This document shows positions 1 to 5,246 of a stretch of 8,309 nucleotides of DNA, piece by piece; within the stretch, counting starts at the first letter, position 1, and each line of letters starts with the position of its first letter. Source of the DNA: RGIG1681 sp045657465. GTDB lineage: Bacteria; Bacillota; Clostridia; Christensenellales; UBA1242. The DNA is taken from positions 1 through 8,309 of the forward strand of contig JAZOTD010000020.1 in assembly GCA_045657465.1 (NCBI GenBank). The letters are read 5' to 3'. The position numbers were made by a program, and so were the translations under genes. A model generated the notes under the pieces. That model was not told the origin of the DNA, ran no database searches, and saw only the letters and a program-made list of their open reading frames with translations.

Positions 1-315
1 TTCTTTTCTTGAATCCATCGAACGCAAATCATGATTCCCAATACATGAAATAAATTCGGTATTGATATCTTGATATTTATTCCAAATATATTTCAAATTC
101 ACCAAATCTTTTTCTTTATCATTAAAATCTTCAATGCTATCACCTAGATTTATAACCAAATCTGGTTTGATATTTTGGTTAATTTTGTTAACCAATTTTT
201 CAAGAATCTGTTCTGAGTATTGAATTAATTTTCTATCAATTTTTGAACCGTTATTTACTGGTAATTCTGGAGCATAATGCAAATCAGAAAATATCACTAA
301 TTTTAATTTTTCCAT
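1..315 (-). CDS. Calcineurin-like metallophosphoesterase, N-terminal part (cut by left window edge)
   Basis: The frame is open from an ATG at 313-315 to base 1, giving 105 residues with no stop. It shows the first three metal-binding blocks of the calcineurin-like phosphoesterase superfamily in order: D11-x-H13 within FSDLHYA, G58-D59 within NLGDSIED, and G93-N94-H95-D96. These residues normally bind a two-metal centre that hydrolyses phosphomonoesters or phosphodiesters. The C-terminal His motifs lie outside the window, so the substrate cannot be guessed. There is no signal peptide, so it is probably cytoplasmic. The start is supported by an AGGA ribosome binding site about 9 bases upstream and by a good promoter at 347-374. 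It is transcribed leftwards as the first gene of its unit. The fold call is firm; the exact function is unknown. Confidence 0.88.
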   Translation of the reverse strand, partial: MEKLKLVIFSDLHYAPELPVNNGSKIDRKLIQYSEQILEKLVNKINQNIKPDLVINLGDSIEDFNDKEKDLVNLKYIWNKYQDINTEFISCIGNHDLRSMDSRKE

Positions 316-346
316 AAATCTTATTTCCTGTTAGTTTTCTGCATAA

Positions 347-374
347 ATTATAACACAATCAACATTCATATCAA
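347..374 (-). promoter_or_regulatory. Promoter of the metallophosphoesterase gene
   Basis: Read on the minus strand, TTGATA (369-374) is followed after 16 bases by TATAAT (347-352), with TGT directly before the -10 box (extended -10). It lies about 32 bases upstream of the ATG at 315. The elements match the sigma-A consensus closely; use in vivo is inferred. Confidence 0.7.
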
Positions 375-387
375 ACTAAATTTTATA

Positions 388-417
388 GTAAAAAAGACTT
401 GGAAAATTCCAAGCCTT
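388..417 (-). terminator. Rho-independent terminator (leftward), orphan
   Basis: On the minus strand AAGGCTTGGAA pairs with TTCCAAGTCTT, with one mismatch, and is followed by a run of T. It ends a leftward transcript, yet the only thing upstream of it is the tRNA-tail copy at 423-443. The tRNA-Lys gene already has its own terminator at 524-547. It may be the leftover terminator of a lost or rearranged tRNA gene. Confidence 0.65.
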
Positions 418-422
418 GCGAG

Positions 423-443
423 TGGTGGACCTTCGGGGGCTCG
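423..443 (-). repeat. Copy of the tRNA-Lys 3' end (CCA tail, acceptor strand and part of T arm)
   Basis: These 21 bases are identical to 552-572, the end of the intact tRNA-Lys gene: CCA, discriminator base, the 3' acceptor strand and the 3' side of the T stem, in the same orientation. Upstream of it (towards 444) the match to the tRNA stops at once, so this is a tail without a body. A 3'-end tRNA duplication in direct orientation is what integration of a mobile element at a tRNA attachment site leaves. A tandem tRNA duplication followed by deletion would give the same picture. No integrase is nearby. Confidence 0.75.
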
Positions 444-523
444 TAAGGAGCGAAGCGACGGAATAACGAGAAATTATTTCGAGCGTCACGTATTTCGAAC
501 CGCCCACCGAAGGGCATGCATGA
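444..523. other. GC-rich non-coding block between the two tRNA-tail copies
   Basis: This block is clearly richer in G and C than the surrounding DNA. It contains short inverted repeats: CTCGT/ACGAG (440-444 with 466-470), GCCC/GGGC (502-505 with 512-515) and the palindrome GCATGC (514-519). CCTTCGG at 430-436 in the left tRNA-tail copy reappears inverted as CCGAAGG at 507-513, so the block is bracketed by an imperfect inverted repeat. I see no ribosome binding site or convincing reading frame. It may be a dispersed palindromic repeat or the remnant of an inserted element. Confidence 0.5.
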
Positions 524-547
524 AAAAAAGACCTTTCGGTCTTTTTT
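524..547 (-). terminator. Terminator of tRNA-Lys (bidirectional shape)
   Basis: AAAAAGACC pairs with GGTCTTTTT around a TTTC loop, giving a U-run on either strand. It lies 5 bases beyond the encoded CCA of the tRNA on the minus strand. Confidence 0.85.
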
Positions 548-551
548 GATT

Positions 552-627
552 TGGTGGACCTTCGGGGGCTCGAACCCCGGACAATCCGATTAAGAGTCGG
601 GCGCTCTACCAGCTGAGCTAAAGGTCC
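552..627 (-). tRNA. tRNA-Lys(CTT), CCA encoded
   Basis: Read on the minus strand, the 73-base body (627 to 555) folds as a standard cloverleaf. The acceptor is GGACCTT pairing with AAGGTCC; the D arm is GCTC/GAGC with AGCTGGTAGA; the T arm is CGGGG/CCCCG with loop TTCGAGC; the discriminator is A. Bases 554-552 encode the CCA end. The anticodon loop CTCTTAA gives anticodon CTT, reading the lysine codon AAG. The anticodon stem pairs at four of five positions; position 27 (C) opposite 43 (A) does not pair. It has its own promoter (646-673) and terminator (524-547), so it is a single-gene unit. Its 3' end is duplicated at 423-443. Confidence 0.95.
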
Positions 628-645
628 ATGCGATATAACAAAAAC

Positions 646-673
646 ATTATACCACACTTATTTAAAAAATCAA
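646..673 (-). promoter_or_regulatory. Promoter of tRNA-Lys
   Basis: On the minus strand TTGATT (668-673) is followed after 16 bases by TATAAT (646-651), preceded by TGG (extended -10). The -10 lies 18 bases before the mature tRNA 5' end. The -35 box overlaps the 3' arm of the upstream peptidase terminator. Confidence 0.75.
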
Positions 674-716
674 CTGAATTTTAAAAAAAAATTAAATTTA
701 ATTAGCCCAGTTGATT
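663..716 (-). terminator. Possible terminator of the C39 peptidase gene, overlapping tRNA promoter
   Basis: On the minus strand AATCAACTG (716-708, inside the last codons of the gene) pairs with CAGTTGATT (676-668), and a T-run follows. The loop is long (31 bases) and has its own AT palindrome. The 3' arm doubles as the tRNA -35 box, so it is weaker than the other terminators here. Confidence 0.45.
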
Positions 717-1304
717 CATTAAGGTTGAATCATCTCTAAAAAACAACATCGCTTCTCTTTTTTCAACAGGTCCAAGAGTGAACTCAAGCTGCTCATCAGC
801 AACAAAATATTCAATTTTAACTCTTCTGTTAAATGAAAATGGATGCCCCTCAATATGCTGAATATTAGCATTATTTTTATATTCCCCTGCAGTTTTATAA
901 TATGGGTCAAACAAATACACATATTCATCATCAACTGCAGTGAGAGTCACATAATGTTCTGTTCCGTTAAATGTTCTAAGGTTCACACAACCACCATCTT
1001 TCAAGCACTTTGCAATTGCATAAGGAGACACCGCTTGTGCTGTGAGATATTTGCACTTTAATGGAATGCCTTTTTCTTCTGCAAAAAGTTCAACCCATTT
1101 TGCAATAAATTTCATCATACTTCGAGTTGTCACGCCACTGCCGAGCTCGCCATTTTCATCATAACATTCAAGGGTGTATGTTGAAATTATTCTAACAAGT
1201 TCCGCAGGAATTTCTTCACGCTCAAACAAAAAAGTTAAACAGTTTAAAAGACTAATACTTCCGCAATCAAATTCGGTTATTTGATATCTAAGTGGAGTTT
1301 TCAT
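702..1304 (-). CDS. Stand-alone C39-type cysteine peptidase (papain-like)
   Basis: The 200-residue protein has the full C39 signature: Q8 (oxyanion hole) and C14 in RYQITEFDCG, H117 in GTEHYVTL and D133 in LFDPYY, in the usual order and spacing. C39 domains remove double-glycine leaders from secreted peptides when fused to ABC transporters. This one is a single domain with no membrane segment and no signal peptide. The start is fixed by GAGGTG about 7 bases upstream, and the conserved QITEFDCG block sits right at the N terminus, as is usual. The last 50 residues are specific to this protein. No ABC transporter or small GG-leader peptide gene is in the window. It could instead be a C39-like protein that acts on cytoplasmic peptides or amide bonds. 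The fold and catalytic residues are seen; the substrate is unknown. Confidence 0.82.
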   Translation of the reverse strand: MKTPLRYQITEFDCGSISLLNCLTFLFEREEIPAELVRIISTYTLECYDENGELGSGVTTRSMMKFIAKWVELFAEEKGIPLKCKYLTAQAVSPYAIAKCLKDGGCVNLRTFNGTEHYVTLTAVDDEYVYLFDPYYKTAGEYKNNANIQHIEGHPFSFNRRVKIEYFVADEQLEFTLGPVEKREAMLFFRDDSTLMNQLG

Positions 1305-1332
1305 AAAGCCACCTCTCTTCTTTTCTAATTAA

Positions 1333-1361
1333 ATTATATATCATCACACAAAAAAAAGAAA
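1333..1361 (-). promoter_or_regulatory. Possible promoter of the C39 peptidase gene
   Basis: TATAAT is present on the minus strand (1338-1333), 28 bases before the ATG. The -35 region is poor (TTTCTT) and lies in the T-run of the DegV terminator, so the gene may also receive read-through. Confidence 0.35.
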
Positions 1362-1395
1362 CGAAAATTGCACATTCATGCAAATTTCATTTCTT
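1350..1395 (-). terminator. Strong terminator of the DegV gene
   Basis: A stem of about 17 pairs (1379-1395 with 1356-1372, one mismatch and one G-U pair) closes a CATTCA loop. A run of T follows on the minus strand. It lies 5 bases past the DegV stop codon. Confidence 0.88.
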
Positions 1396-1400
1396 AAATA

Positions 1401-2264
1401 TCATCTAACAAATATCGCAATTGTTTTTGGACCGCAACAGCAAGACATTGTTTTGTCAATATATCCAACCTTAATATCTTTTATGTGTGTGTTGCTAATG
1501 ATGTGATTTTTAAGTTCTTCTGCATCTTCATCAAGAGCACAACTAGCAATATAACACTTCTCACAAGGTCTTTCATTTATAAGTTTAACAAATTTGTTTT
1601 TGAGTGTTTTATATGCCAATTTTTTTCCCAAACACTTGTCAGCCACTCTCAATTTATCATCTTTAGGGTCAACATGAATAAGTGGAACGATTTTAAGTAA
1701 TGTGCCAAGACCAGCTTCAAAAGAGCTTAGTCTTCCACACTTGTGCAAGAATTTCAAATCTCTGCAAATAAAAACAGATTCAACTTTTGAAGCATAATCT
1801 TTTAAAATAAATTCAAGTTCGTCAAGAGTTTTGCCTTGAGCAATCAATTCTTCCGCATCATCAAGCAGAATTTGAACACCAATGCTGCCAGTTCTACTGT
1901 TAACCAAACCAATTACCTTTTTTCCATACTTCTCATTGATTTTTTCAGCAGCAACTTGAGCATAGCTATATGTCGCACTAAGAGCACCACTTAAACCTAA
2001 ATATAAAGCCTTGAGACCTTGTTGAGCAACACTCTCAAAAACTTCTTCAAATGCAGATTCACTTGCACAACCAGTTGACACAGATTTTGCCATATCTAAT
2101 TTTTCATAAAATTCACCAAGCGACACATCAGGGTCATCAAACGCAGAGTGTTCAACACCATCTAAAACATAGCATGTTTCAACACAAACAATATTTCTTT
2201 TTTCACATTCTTCTTTTGTTAAGCTTGAACAACTATCAGTTATAATAACAATTTTTTCTTTCAT
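1401..2264 (-). CDS. DegV family fatty-acid-binding protein, cysteine-rich
   Basis: The 287-residue protein matches DegV/FakB, the family that binds a fatty acid and, with the kinase FakA, feeds it into phospholipid synthesis. Visible family blocks are ITDSCSSL (residues 8-15), STG (63-65), LGLSGALSATY (89-99), NSRTGSIGVQ, and LKFLHKCGRLS...LLKIVPLIHVD. The length is normal for the family. I chose the ATG at 2262-2264, not the in-frame ATG at 2289-2291, because AAGGA sits 7 bases before it while the upstream ATG has no ribosome binding site. The protein has many cysteines (about 14). They include CCC near the C terminus (SCCCGPKT), where relatives usually have a HxGPG-like turn. No fakA gene is adjacent. 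It has its own promoter (2297-2324) and terminator. The ligand cannot be read from sequence. Confidence 0.93.
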   Translation of the reverse strand: MKEKIVIITDSCSSLTKEECEKRNIVCVETCYVLDGVEHSAFDDPDVSLGEFYEKLDMAKSVSTGCASESAFEEVFESVAQQGLKALYLGLSGALSATYSYAQVAAEKINEKYGKKVIGLVNSRTGSIGVQILLDDAEELIAQGKTLDELEFILKDYASKVESVFICRDLKFLHKCGRLSSFEAGLGTLLKIVPLIHVDPKDDKLRVADKCLGKKLAYKTLKNKFVKLINERPCEKCYIASCALDEDAEELKNHIISNTHIKDIKVGYIDKTMSCCCGPKTIAIFVR

Positions 2265-2296
2265 AACAAATTCCTTTAAATTTTCTAACATTTTTA

Positions 2297-2324
2297 ATTA
2301 TATTGAATATATGCAAATTATCAA
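2297..2324 (-). promoter_or_regulatory. Promoter of the DegV gene
   Basis: On the minus strand TTGATA (2319-2324) and TATAAT (2297-2302) are separated by 16 bases, the same arrangement as at 347-374. It gives a leader of about 25 bases before the chosen start at 2264. Confidence 0.7.
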
Positions 2325-2333
2325 ATAAATAAA

Positions 2334-2400
2334 TCGCTTTAAAGTCTACACTTTAGAAATAAGTATCGCTTTTTAAGAAACACACATCTCTTTTTAAGAG
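2334..2400. promoter_or_regulatory. Phased CTTTTTAAG-like repeats in the divergent degV/xre intergenic region
   Basis: Three related motifs occur: TCGCTTTAAAG (2334-2344), TCGCTTTTTAAGAAA (2366-2380) and TCTCTTTTTAAGAG (2387-2400). The last is itself an inverted repeat (TCTCTT/AAGAGA). Their starts are 32 and 21 bases apart, close to three and two helical turns, so they face the same side of the DNA. A weaker copy, CTTTAGAAA, is at 2351-2359. They lie between the two divergent promoters and could be operators for the XRE protein; this is inference. Confidence 0.4.
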
Positions 2401-2417
2401 AATATACTCAAAAAGCC

Positions 2418-2446
2418 TTTATTTTTCAAAATTTATATGATATAAT
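2418..2446 (+). promoter_or_regulatory. Promoter of the XRE regulator gene
   Basis: TATAAT at 2441-2446 is preceded by TGA (extended -10). The -35 region is weak (TTTATT). The start codon is 22 bases downstream with a strong AAGGAG site between. Confidence 0.6.
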
Positions 2447-2468
2447 CGAAACCAGATAAGGAGTTTTT

Positions 2469-3146
2469 ATGCAAAACAATAACGAAATTACAAAAGAAGA
2501 AATACCTGCAACTGAAAAGCAAATAATTGCACAAAATATAGCTTTTTTTAGAAAAAAACTAAACATTTCACAAACAGAACTCGCAAAGCGACTTCAATAT
2601 TCAAACAAGAATATATCAAAATGGGAACGCGCAGAAACAACCCCTGATATTTTCACATTAAAAAAACTCGCTGTTATTTTCGGTGTCAGCATCGACACAA
2701 TCGTAAACCCAATAACTGAAGAAAACAAGCAAGCAATTAAAACAAAAACTGTTATTCCTACAAAATGGAAAGTTTATATGCTGTTATTGACAGAAACAAT
2801 CATATTGCTCATGACTTGCACAGCCTTTTTCATCTTAAAATCATTAGACGCAAAACTTTTTGCACCAGAAGCAATATTTTTATACATAACACCAATTTTA
2901 GACTTAACAGTTTTTATCTTCTTATGTTGTATACGCAAAAAAGTTGATTTAACTTCTCTGTCGTTATTGGGCTGGCTCATTGCAATTTGTTGTCATTTCA
3001 CTTATTGGGATGCTCCAAATATTCTTTATATTTATTTAATTGCAGCTGCCTATCAACTACTCGCAATCTTCATGGCAAAACTTATCAACTCAGGAAAAAT
3101 TATTAAATTCAACAAAATATTAATAAAAAAATTAAAGCGCGATTAG
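2469..3146 (+). CDS. XRE-type HTH regulator with four C-terminal membrane segments
   Basis: The 225-residue protein has an N-terminal Cro/C1-type helix-turn-helix (about residues 18-80). The recognition region is ISQTELAKRLQYSNKNISKWE and the end of the domain is TLKKLAVIFGVSIDTIV. A linker follows, then four hydrophobic segments at about 101-123, 134-155, 163-178 and 184-206, and a basic tail. The likely topology puts the DNA-binding domain and the tail in the cytoplasm, tethered to the membrane. Such HTH-membrane proteins are common in Firmicutes, often near membrane or stress genes, but the signal they sense is mostly unknown. The start is supported by AAGGAG 5 bases upstream. It is transcribed alone and converges on a membrane protein gene that shares its terminator. 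The phased repeats upstream may be its own operators. Confidence 0.85.
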   Translation: MQNNNEITKEEIPATEKQIIAQNIAFFRKKLNISQTELAKRLQYSNKNISKWERAETTPDIFTLKKLAVIFGVSIDTIVNPITEENKQAIKTKTVIPTKWKVYMLLLTETIILLMTCTAFFILKSLDAKLFAPEAIFLYITPILDLTVFIFLCCIRKKVDLTSLSLLGWLIAICCHFTYWDAPNILYIYLIAAAYQLLAIFMAKLINSGKIIKFNKILIKKLKRD

Positions 3147-3163
3147 TGCTTTAATTTTTATTT
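3127..3163. terminator. Bidirectional terminator shared by the XRE gene and the SHOCT membrane protein gene
   Basis: A perfect 12-base stem (3127-3138 with 3148-3159) closes a 9-base loop and is flanked by A-runs and T-runs on both sides. It contains the stop codons of both convergent genes, which end only 4 bases apart. Confidence 0.85.
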
Positions 3164-3966
3164 TCATCAACTTTTTCAACTAAAGAAATTTCTTTTTCTT
3201 TTGGCAAAATTTTATTTCTAAATTTAATATATTCCTCATTTGAAATCAGCCTTGCCATTTTTAAATATTTCAATTTTAAAAGCATAATTTCAATATTATT
3301 AACTTCATCTATATTTATTCTTTGATTATTGTCATTTTTTATTTCACCAACTCCAACAGATTCGTATTTTATTTTATTAATCTCATTATCTTCACGCTGC
3401 TTAACTTTATCGTTTTTTAATCTTTTTAATTTCATAAACAACAACACAAGAGATGTGAGCGCCAAAATTGCAATTAAACCATCAACCACATACAAAACCC
3501 AAGACACATTATTGCCAGAAAATGAGCGTGCATTTACAAAAATCCCCGCCACACCAACAATAATAGACAAAATATCTACAACACAAACAAAAACTATGAC
3601 CGCCGTTTTTGATTTGATTTTACTTTCTATAACCTTTTCAATTTTCGATTCTCTAACAGGTTTAAATTGCTTAAAAAACACAATCTGCCGAATCAATGAA
3701 ATCATATCCAATATCGCCAAAACAACCAAAATAATAGAGAGAATTATAACACCAATCATCGATGATGAAAAGTTCACGCTGCCACCATATGACACATTGC
3801 TCACGCCCATATTTTGAACACCTTCAGTCACATTTGAAACACTTGACCGCATAAAACTCAAGCCAACTGAAACATAAATGCCATACACCCCACCAAATAA
3901 TAATGCACCCAGCAAAAGCAACGAACAACACACATAAATCACAGATATTTTGTTAGACTTTTTCAT
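3151..3966 (-). CDS. Four-helix membrane protein with C-terminal SHOCT-like motif
   Basis: The protein has 271 residues. Hydrophobic segments lie at about 7-36, 70-93, 121-144 and 156-179. Between the first two is a Ser/Asn/Gly-rich loop of about 30 residues, probably outside the cell. The last part is a charged cytoplasmic tail that ends in a SHOCT-like helix pair (about 225-254): an amphipathic IMLLKLKYLKMARLIS stretch, then NEEYIKFRNKIL. SHOCT motifs are thought to serve in oligomerisation or in linking a protein to partners. I chose the ATG at 3964-3966 because AGGTG sits 4-5 bases upstream; the open frame upstream offers only a TTG at 4002 without a site. No enzymatic motif is visible. 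Its position opposite the membrane-bound XRE regulator is suggestive but the genes are not co-transcribed. Function unknown. Confidence 0.75.
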   Translation of the reverse strand: MKKSNKISVIYVCCSLLLLGALLFGGVYGIYVSVGLSFMRSSVSNVTEGVQNMGVSNVSYGGSVNFSSSMIGVIILSIILVVLAILDMISLIRQIVFFKQFKPVRESKIEKVIESKIKSKTAVIVFVCVVDILSIIVGVAGIFVNARSFSGNNVSWVLYVVDGLIAILALTSLVLLFMKLKRLKNDKVKQREDNEINKIKYESVGVGEIKNDNNQRINIDEVNNIEIMLLKLKYLKMARLISNEEYIKFRNKILPKEKEISLVEKVDENKN

Positions 3967-4020
3967 ATTACACCTTGCTAATATGTTGAGTAAAAACTGC
4001 AAATTTTATGTATTTTCAAC

Positions 4021-4050
4021 AAAAAATGACGACTTTTGTCGTCATTTTTA
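4021..4050. terminator. Terminator after the PnuC-like gene
   Basis: AAAAATGACGAC pairs perfectly with GTCGTCATTTTT around a TTTT loop. It lies just past the stop codon at 4056 and works for the leftward transcript; its shape would also work rightward. Confidence 0.88.
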
Positions 4051-4055
4051 TTATT

Positions 4056-4787
4056 TTATTGATTTTTAACAATCATATATGCTGTCTGTTTTTTCTTCAT
4101 TTTCACAAACGAACGATATGCAAACACATCCAATATTAAATACACAACACATATCAAAAGCATCATTATTGCATTAGAACCAGTTCCTGAAACAATAATC
4201 AAAATCCAAGTTATAGACTCAACAATGTTGCACGCAATCCAAAAAAACCAACCTTCTTTATATCGCATATTGATCATCAATATGCCACACACATTAAGCA
4301 TGTTCGTTAGCGAATCTAAAATTGAGAAGTTTTGACTTGGTATTAATGATAAAAGCAAACTCATCACAGTTGTCCCAATCACAACACTTGAAAACAAAAT
4401 TATAAATTTTTTAATCGTTAACTGATTAATCGTAACAACCCCATCAACAGAATTCTTTTTCCATGAAAAAATTCCATAAACACCAATTGGAATATACACC
4501 AATGCTGAAAAAATTACCGTTCCCCACAAACCATTAAAAACATACATCGCCACAGACATTATACATTCTAGCAATGCCAACACTTCCGCAACCCAAGTCC
4601 CCTTCATCATTAATGTAACTTGCAACAGTCCAAAACATAATGTTGTTGACCCTAAAAAATATTCATCTTTAGAAATCCAACCAACCAAATACACCGCTAA
4701 AATTGTAACGATAGATATAATTATGTATTTAAAAACCTTAACTGATGACACCTTCTTTGACTCGGTTTTTGTTAAAATTTTACCCAT
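4056..4787 (-). CDS. pnuC: PnuC-family vitamin/nucleoside transporter
   Basis: The 243-residue integral membrane protein has seven to eight hydrophobic segments, at about 18-38, 43-61, 65-84, 88-108, 126-149, 160-173, 178-200 and 205-224. It shows the PnuC pattern: an aromatic YIPIGVYGIFSW block (98-109), then NMLNVCGILMINMRYKEGWFFWIACNI (162-188), whose tryptophans lie where PnuC proteins bind their substrate. PnuC proteins facilitate uptake of nicotinamide riboside; relatives take up thiamine, riboflavin or deoxynucleosides, and uptake is driven by phosphorylation inside the cell. The substrate cannot be told from sequence, so the symbol denotes the family. It is the second gene of a unit, 8 bases after the MazG-like gene. 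The ribosome binding site (AATAGGG) is weak, which suggests translational coupling. No riboswitch is evident upstream of the operon. Confidence 0.75.
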   Translation of the reverse strand: MGKILTKTESKKVSSVKVFKYIIISIVTILAVYLVGWISKDEYFLGSTTLCFGLLQVTLMMKGTWVAEVLALLECIMSVAMYVFNGLWGTVIFSALVYIPIGVYGIFSWKKNSVDGVVTINQLTIKKFIILFSSVVIGTTVMSLLLSLIPSQNFSILDSLTNMLNVCGILMINMRYKEGWFFWIACNIVESITWILIIVSGTGSNAIMMLLICVVYLILDVFAYRSFVKMKKKQTAYMIVKNQ

Positions 4788-4795
4788 ATAAAACC

Positions 4796-5098
4796 CTATT
4801 TTAAATATTTATTTTTACATCTATCAACTTTTTCTTTTCTAATCTTATTAACTTCTTCTTCGCCAAACATATAAGCAACTTGCTCGGCACAATTTAAAAC
4901 ATCAGCCGTCTCTTCAATGATATTCTTTTTCACCTCTTCAAGTTTGCCAGGATCAATCCCCTCAATACGCATAATTCGTTGATATTTGCAAATTTCTTTC
5001 ATAAGTTCACTCATCTCTTCAATACACATTCTAAGTTGCGAATCTTCACCCCAAGTTTTAAGTGCTAAATCACAAAAATCTCTAAATTCTTTATCCAT
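4796..5098 (-). CDS. MazG-like NTP pyrophosphohydrolase, small all-alpha
   Basis: The 100-residue protein has the metal-binding pattern of the MazG/all-alpha NTP-PPase superfamily: E28-x-x-E31 within CIEEMSELMKE, then E63-x-x-D66 within IIEETADVLNCAEQV. These enzymes hydrolyse nucleoside triphosphates to monophosphates and pyrophosphate with Mg2+, and clear non-canonical or excess (d)NTPs. The size fits a single-domain member that works as a dimer or tetramer. I chose the ATG at 5096-5098 because GGAG lies 7 bases upstream and a TATAAT box lies beyond it; a longer reading to 5167 would run through this promoter. It is followed closely by the PnuC-like transporter, so the unit may couple uptake of a nucleoside or cofactor precursor to nucleotide pool control. 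That link is inference. Confidence 0.85.
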   Translation of the reverse strand: MDKEFRDFCDLALKTWGEDSQLRMCIEEMSELMKEICKYQRIMRIEGIDPGKLEEVKKNIIEETADVLNCAEQVAYMFGEEEVNKIRKEKVDRCKNKYLK

Positions 5099-5128
5099 TA
5101 ATATTCTCCACAATTTATTTACATTAAC

Positions 5129-5157
5129 ATTATAACATAACAAAATTTTTGTTACAA
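5129..5157 (-). promoter_or_regulatory. Promoter of the MazG-like/PnuC operon
   Basis: On the minus strand TTGTAA (5152-5157) is followed after 17 bases by TATAAT (5129-5134) with TGT before it. It lies 31 bases before the ATG. Confidence 0.65.
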
Positions 5158-5185
5158 AACAAACCAAATAAAAAGCCTTCTTTTA

Positions 5186-5214
5186 TTTTATTTTTTTAAA
5201 AAATATGCTATAAT
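5186..5214 (+). promoter_or_regulatory. Promoter of the Na+/Ca2+ exchanger gene
   Basis: TATAAT at 5209-5214 has TGC before it (extended -10); the -35 region is only a T-rich tract. The start codon lies 32 bases downstream. It is divergent from the MazG-like promoter, about 50 bases apart. Confidence 0.6.
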
Positions 5215-5246
5215 ATTTTCGTTGAGTTTAACAAAGGAGAAAATTT

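Noticed and set aside
376..657. 93-residue open frame on the minus strand
   Set aside because: It is a translation through the tRNA gene and its tail copy (GPLAQLVERPTLN... is the classic false tRNA-derived peptide) and has no ribosome binding site.
2265..2291. Longer DegV start at the ATG 2289-2291
   Set aside because: There is no ribosome binding site before it, and it lies between the promoter and a clear AAGGA site serving the ATG at 2264.
2325..2440. CRISPR-like array
   Set aside because: The repeats are short, imperfect and unevenly spaced, so a regulatory role is more likely.
3329..3817. 162-residue open frame on the plus strand
   Set aside because: It is antisense to the SHOCT membrane protein, whose hydrophobic segments, start site and terminator make it the real gene.
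4750..5130. NAD- or thiamine-type riboswitch upstream of the transporter operon
   Set aside because: The leader from promoter to start is only about 30 bases, too short for a riboswitch.
5099..5167. Longer N terminus for the MazG-like protein
   Set aside because: It would run through the TATAAT promoter and the GGAG site, and the extra residues do not look like part of the family.
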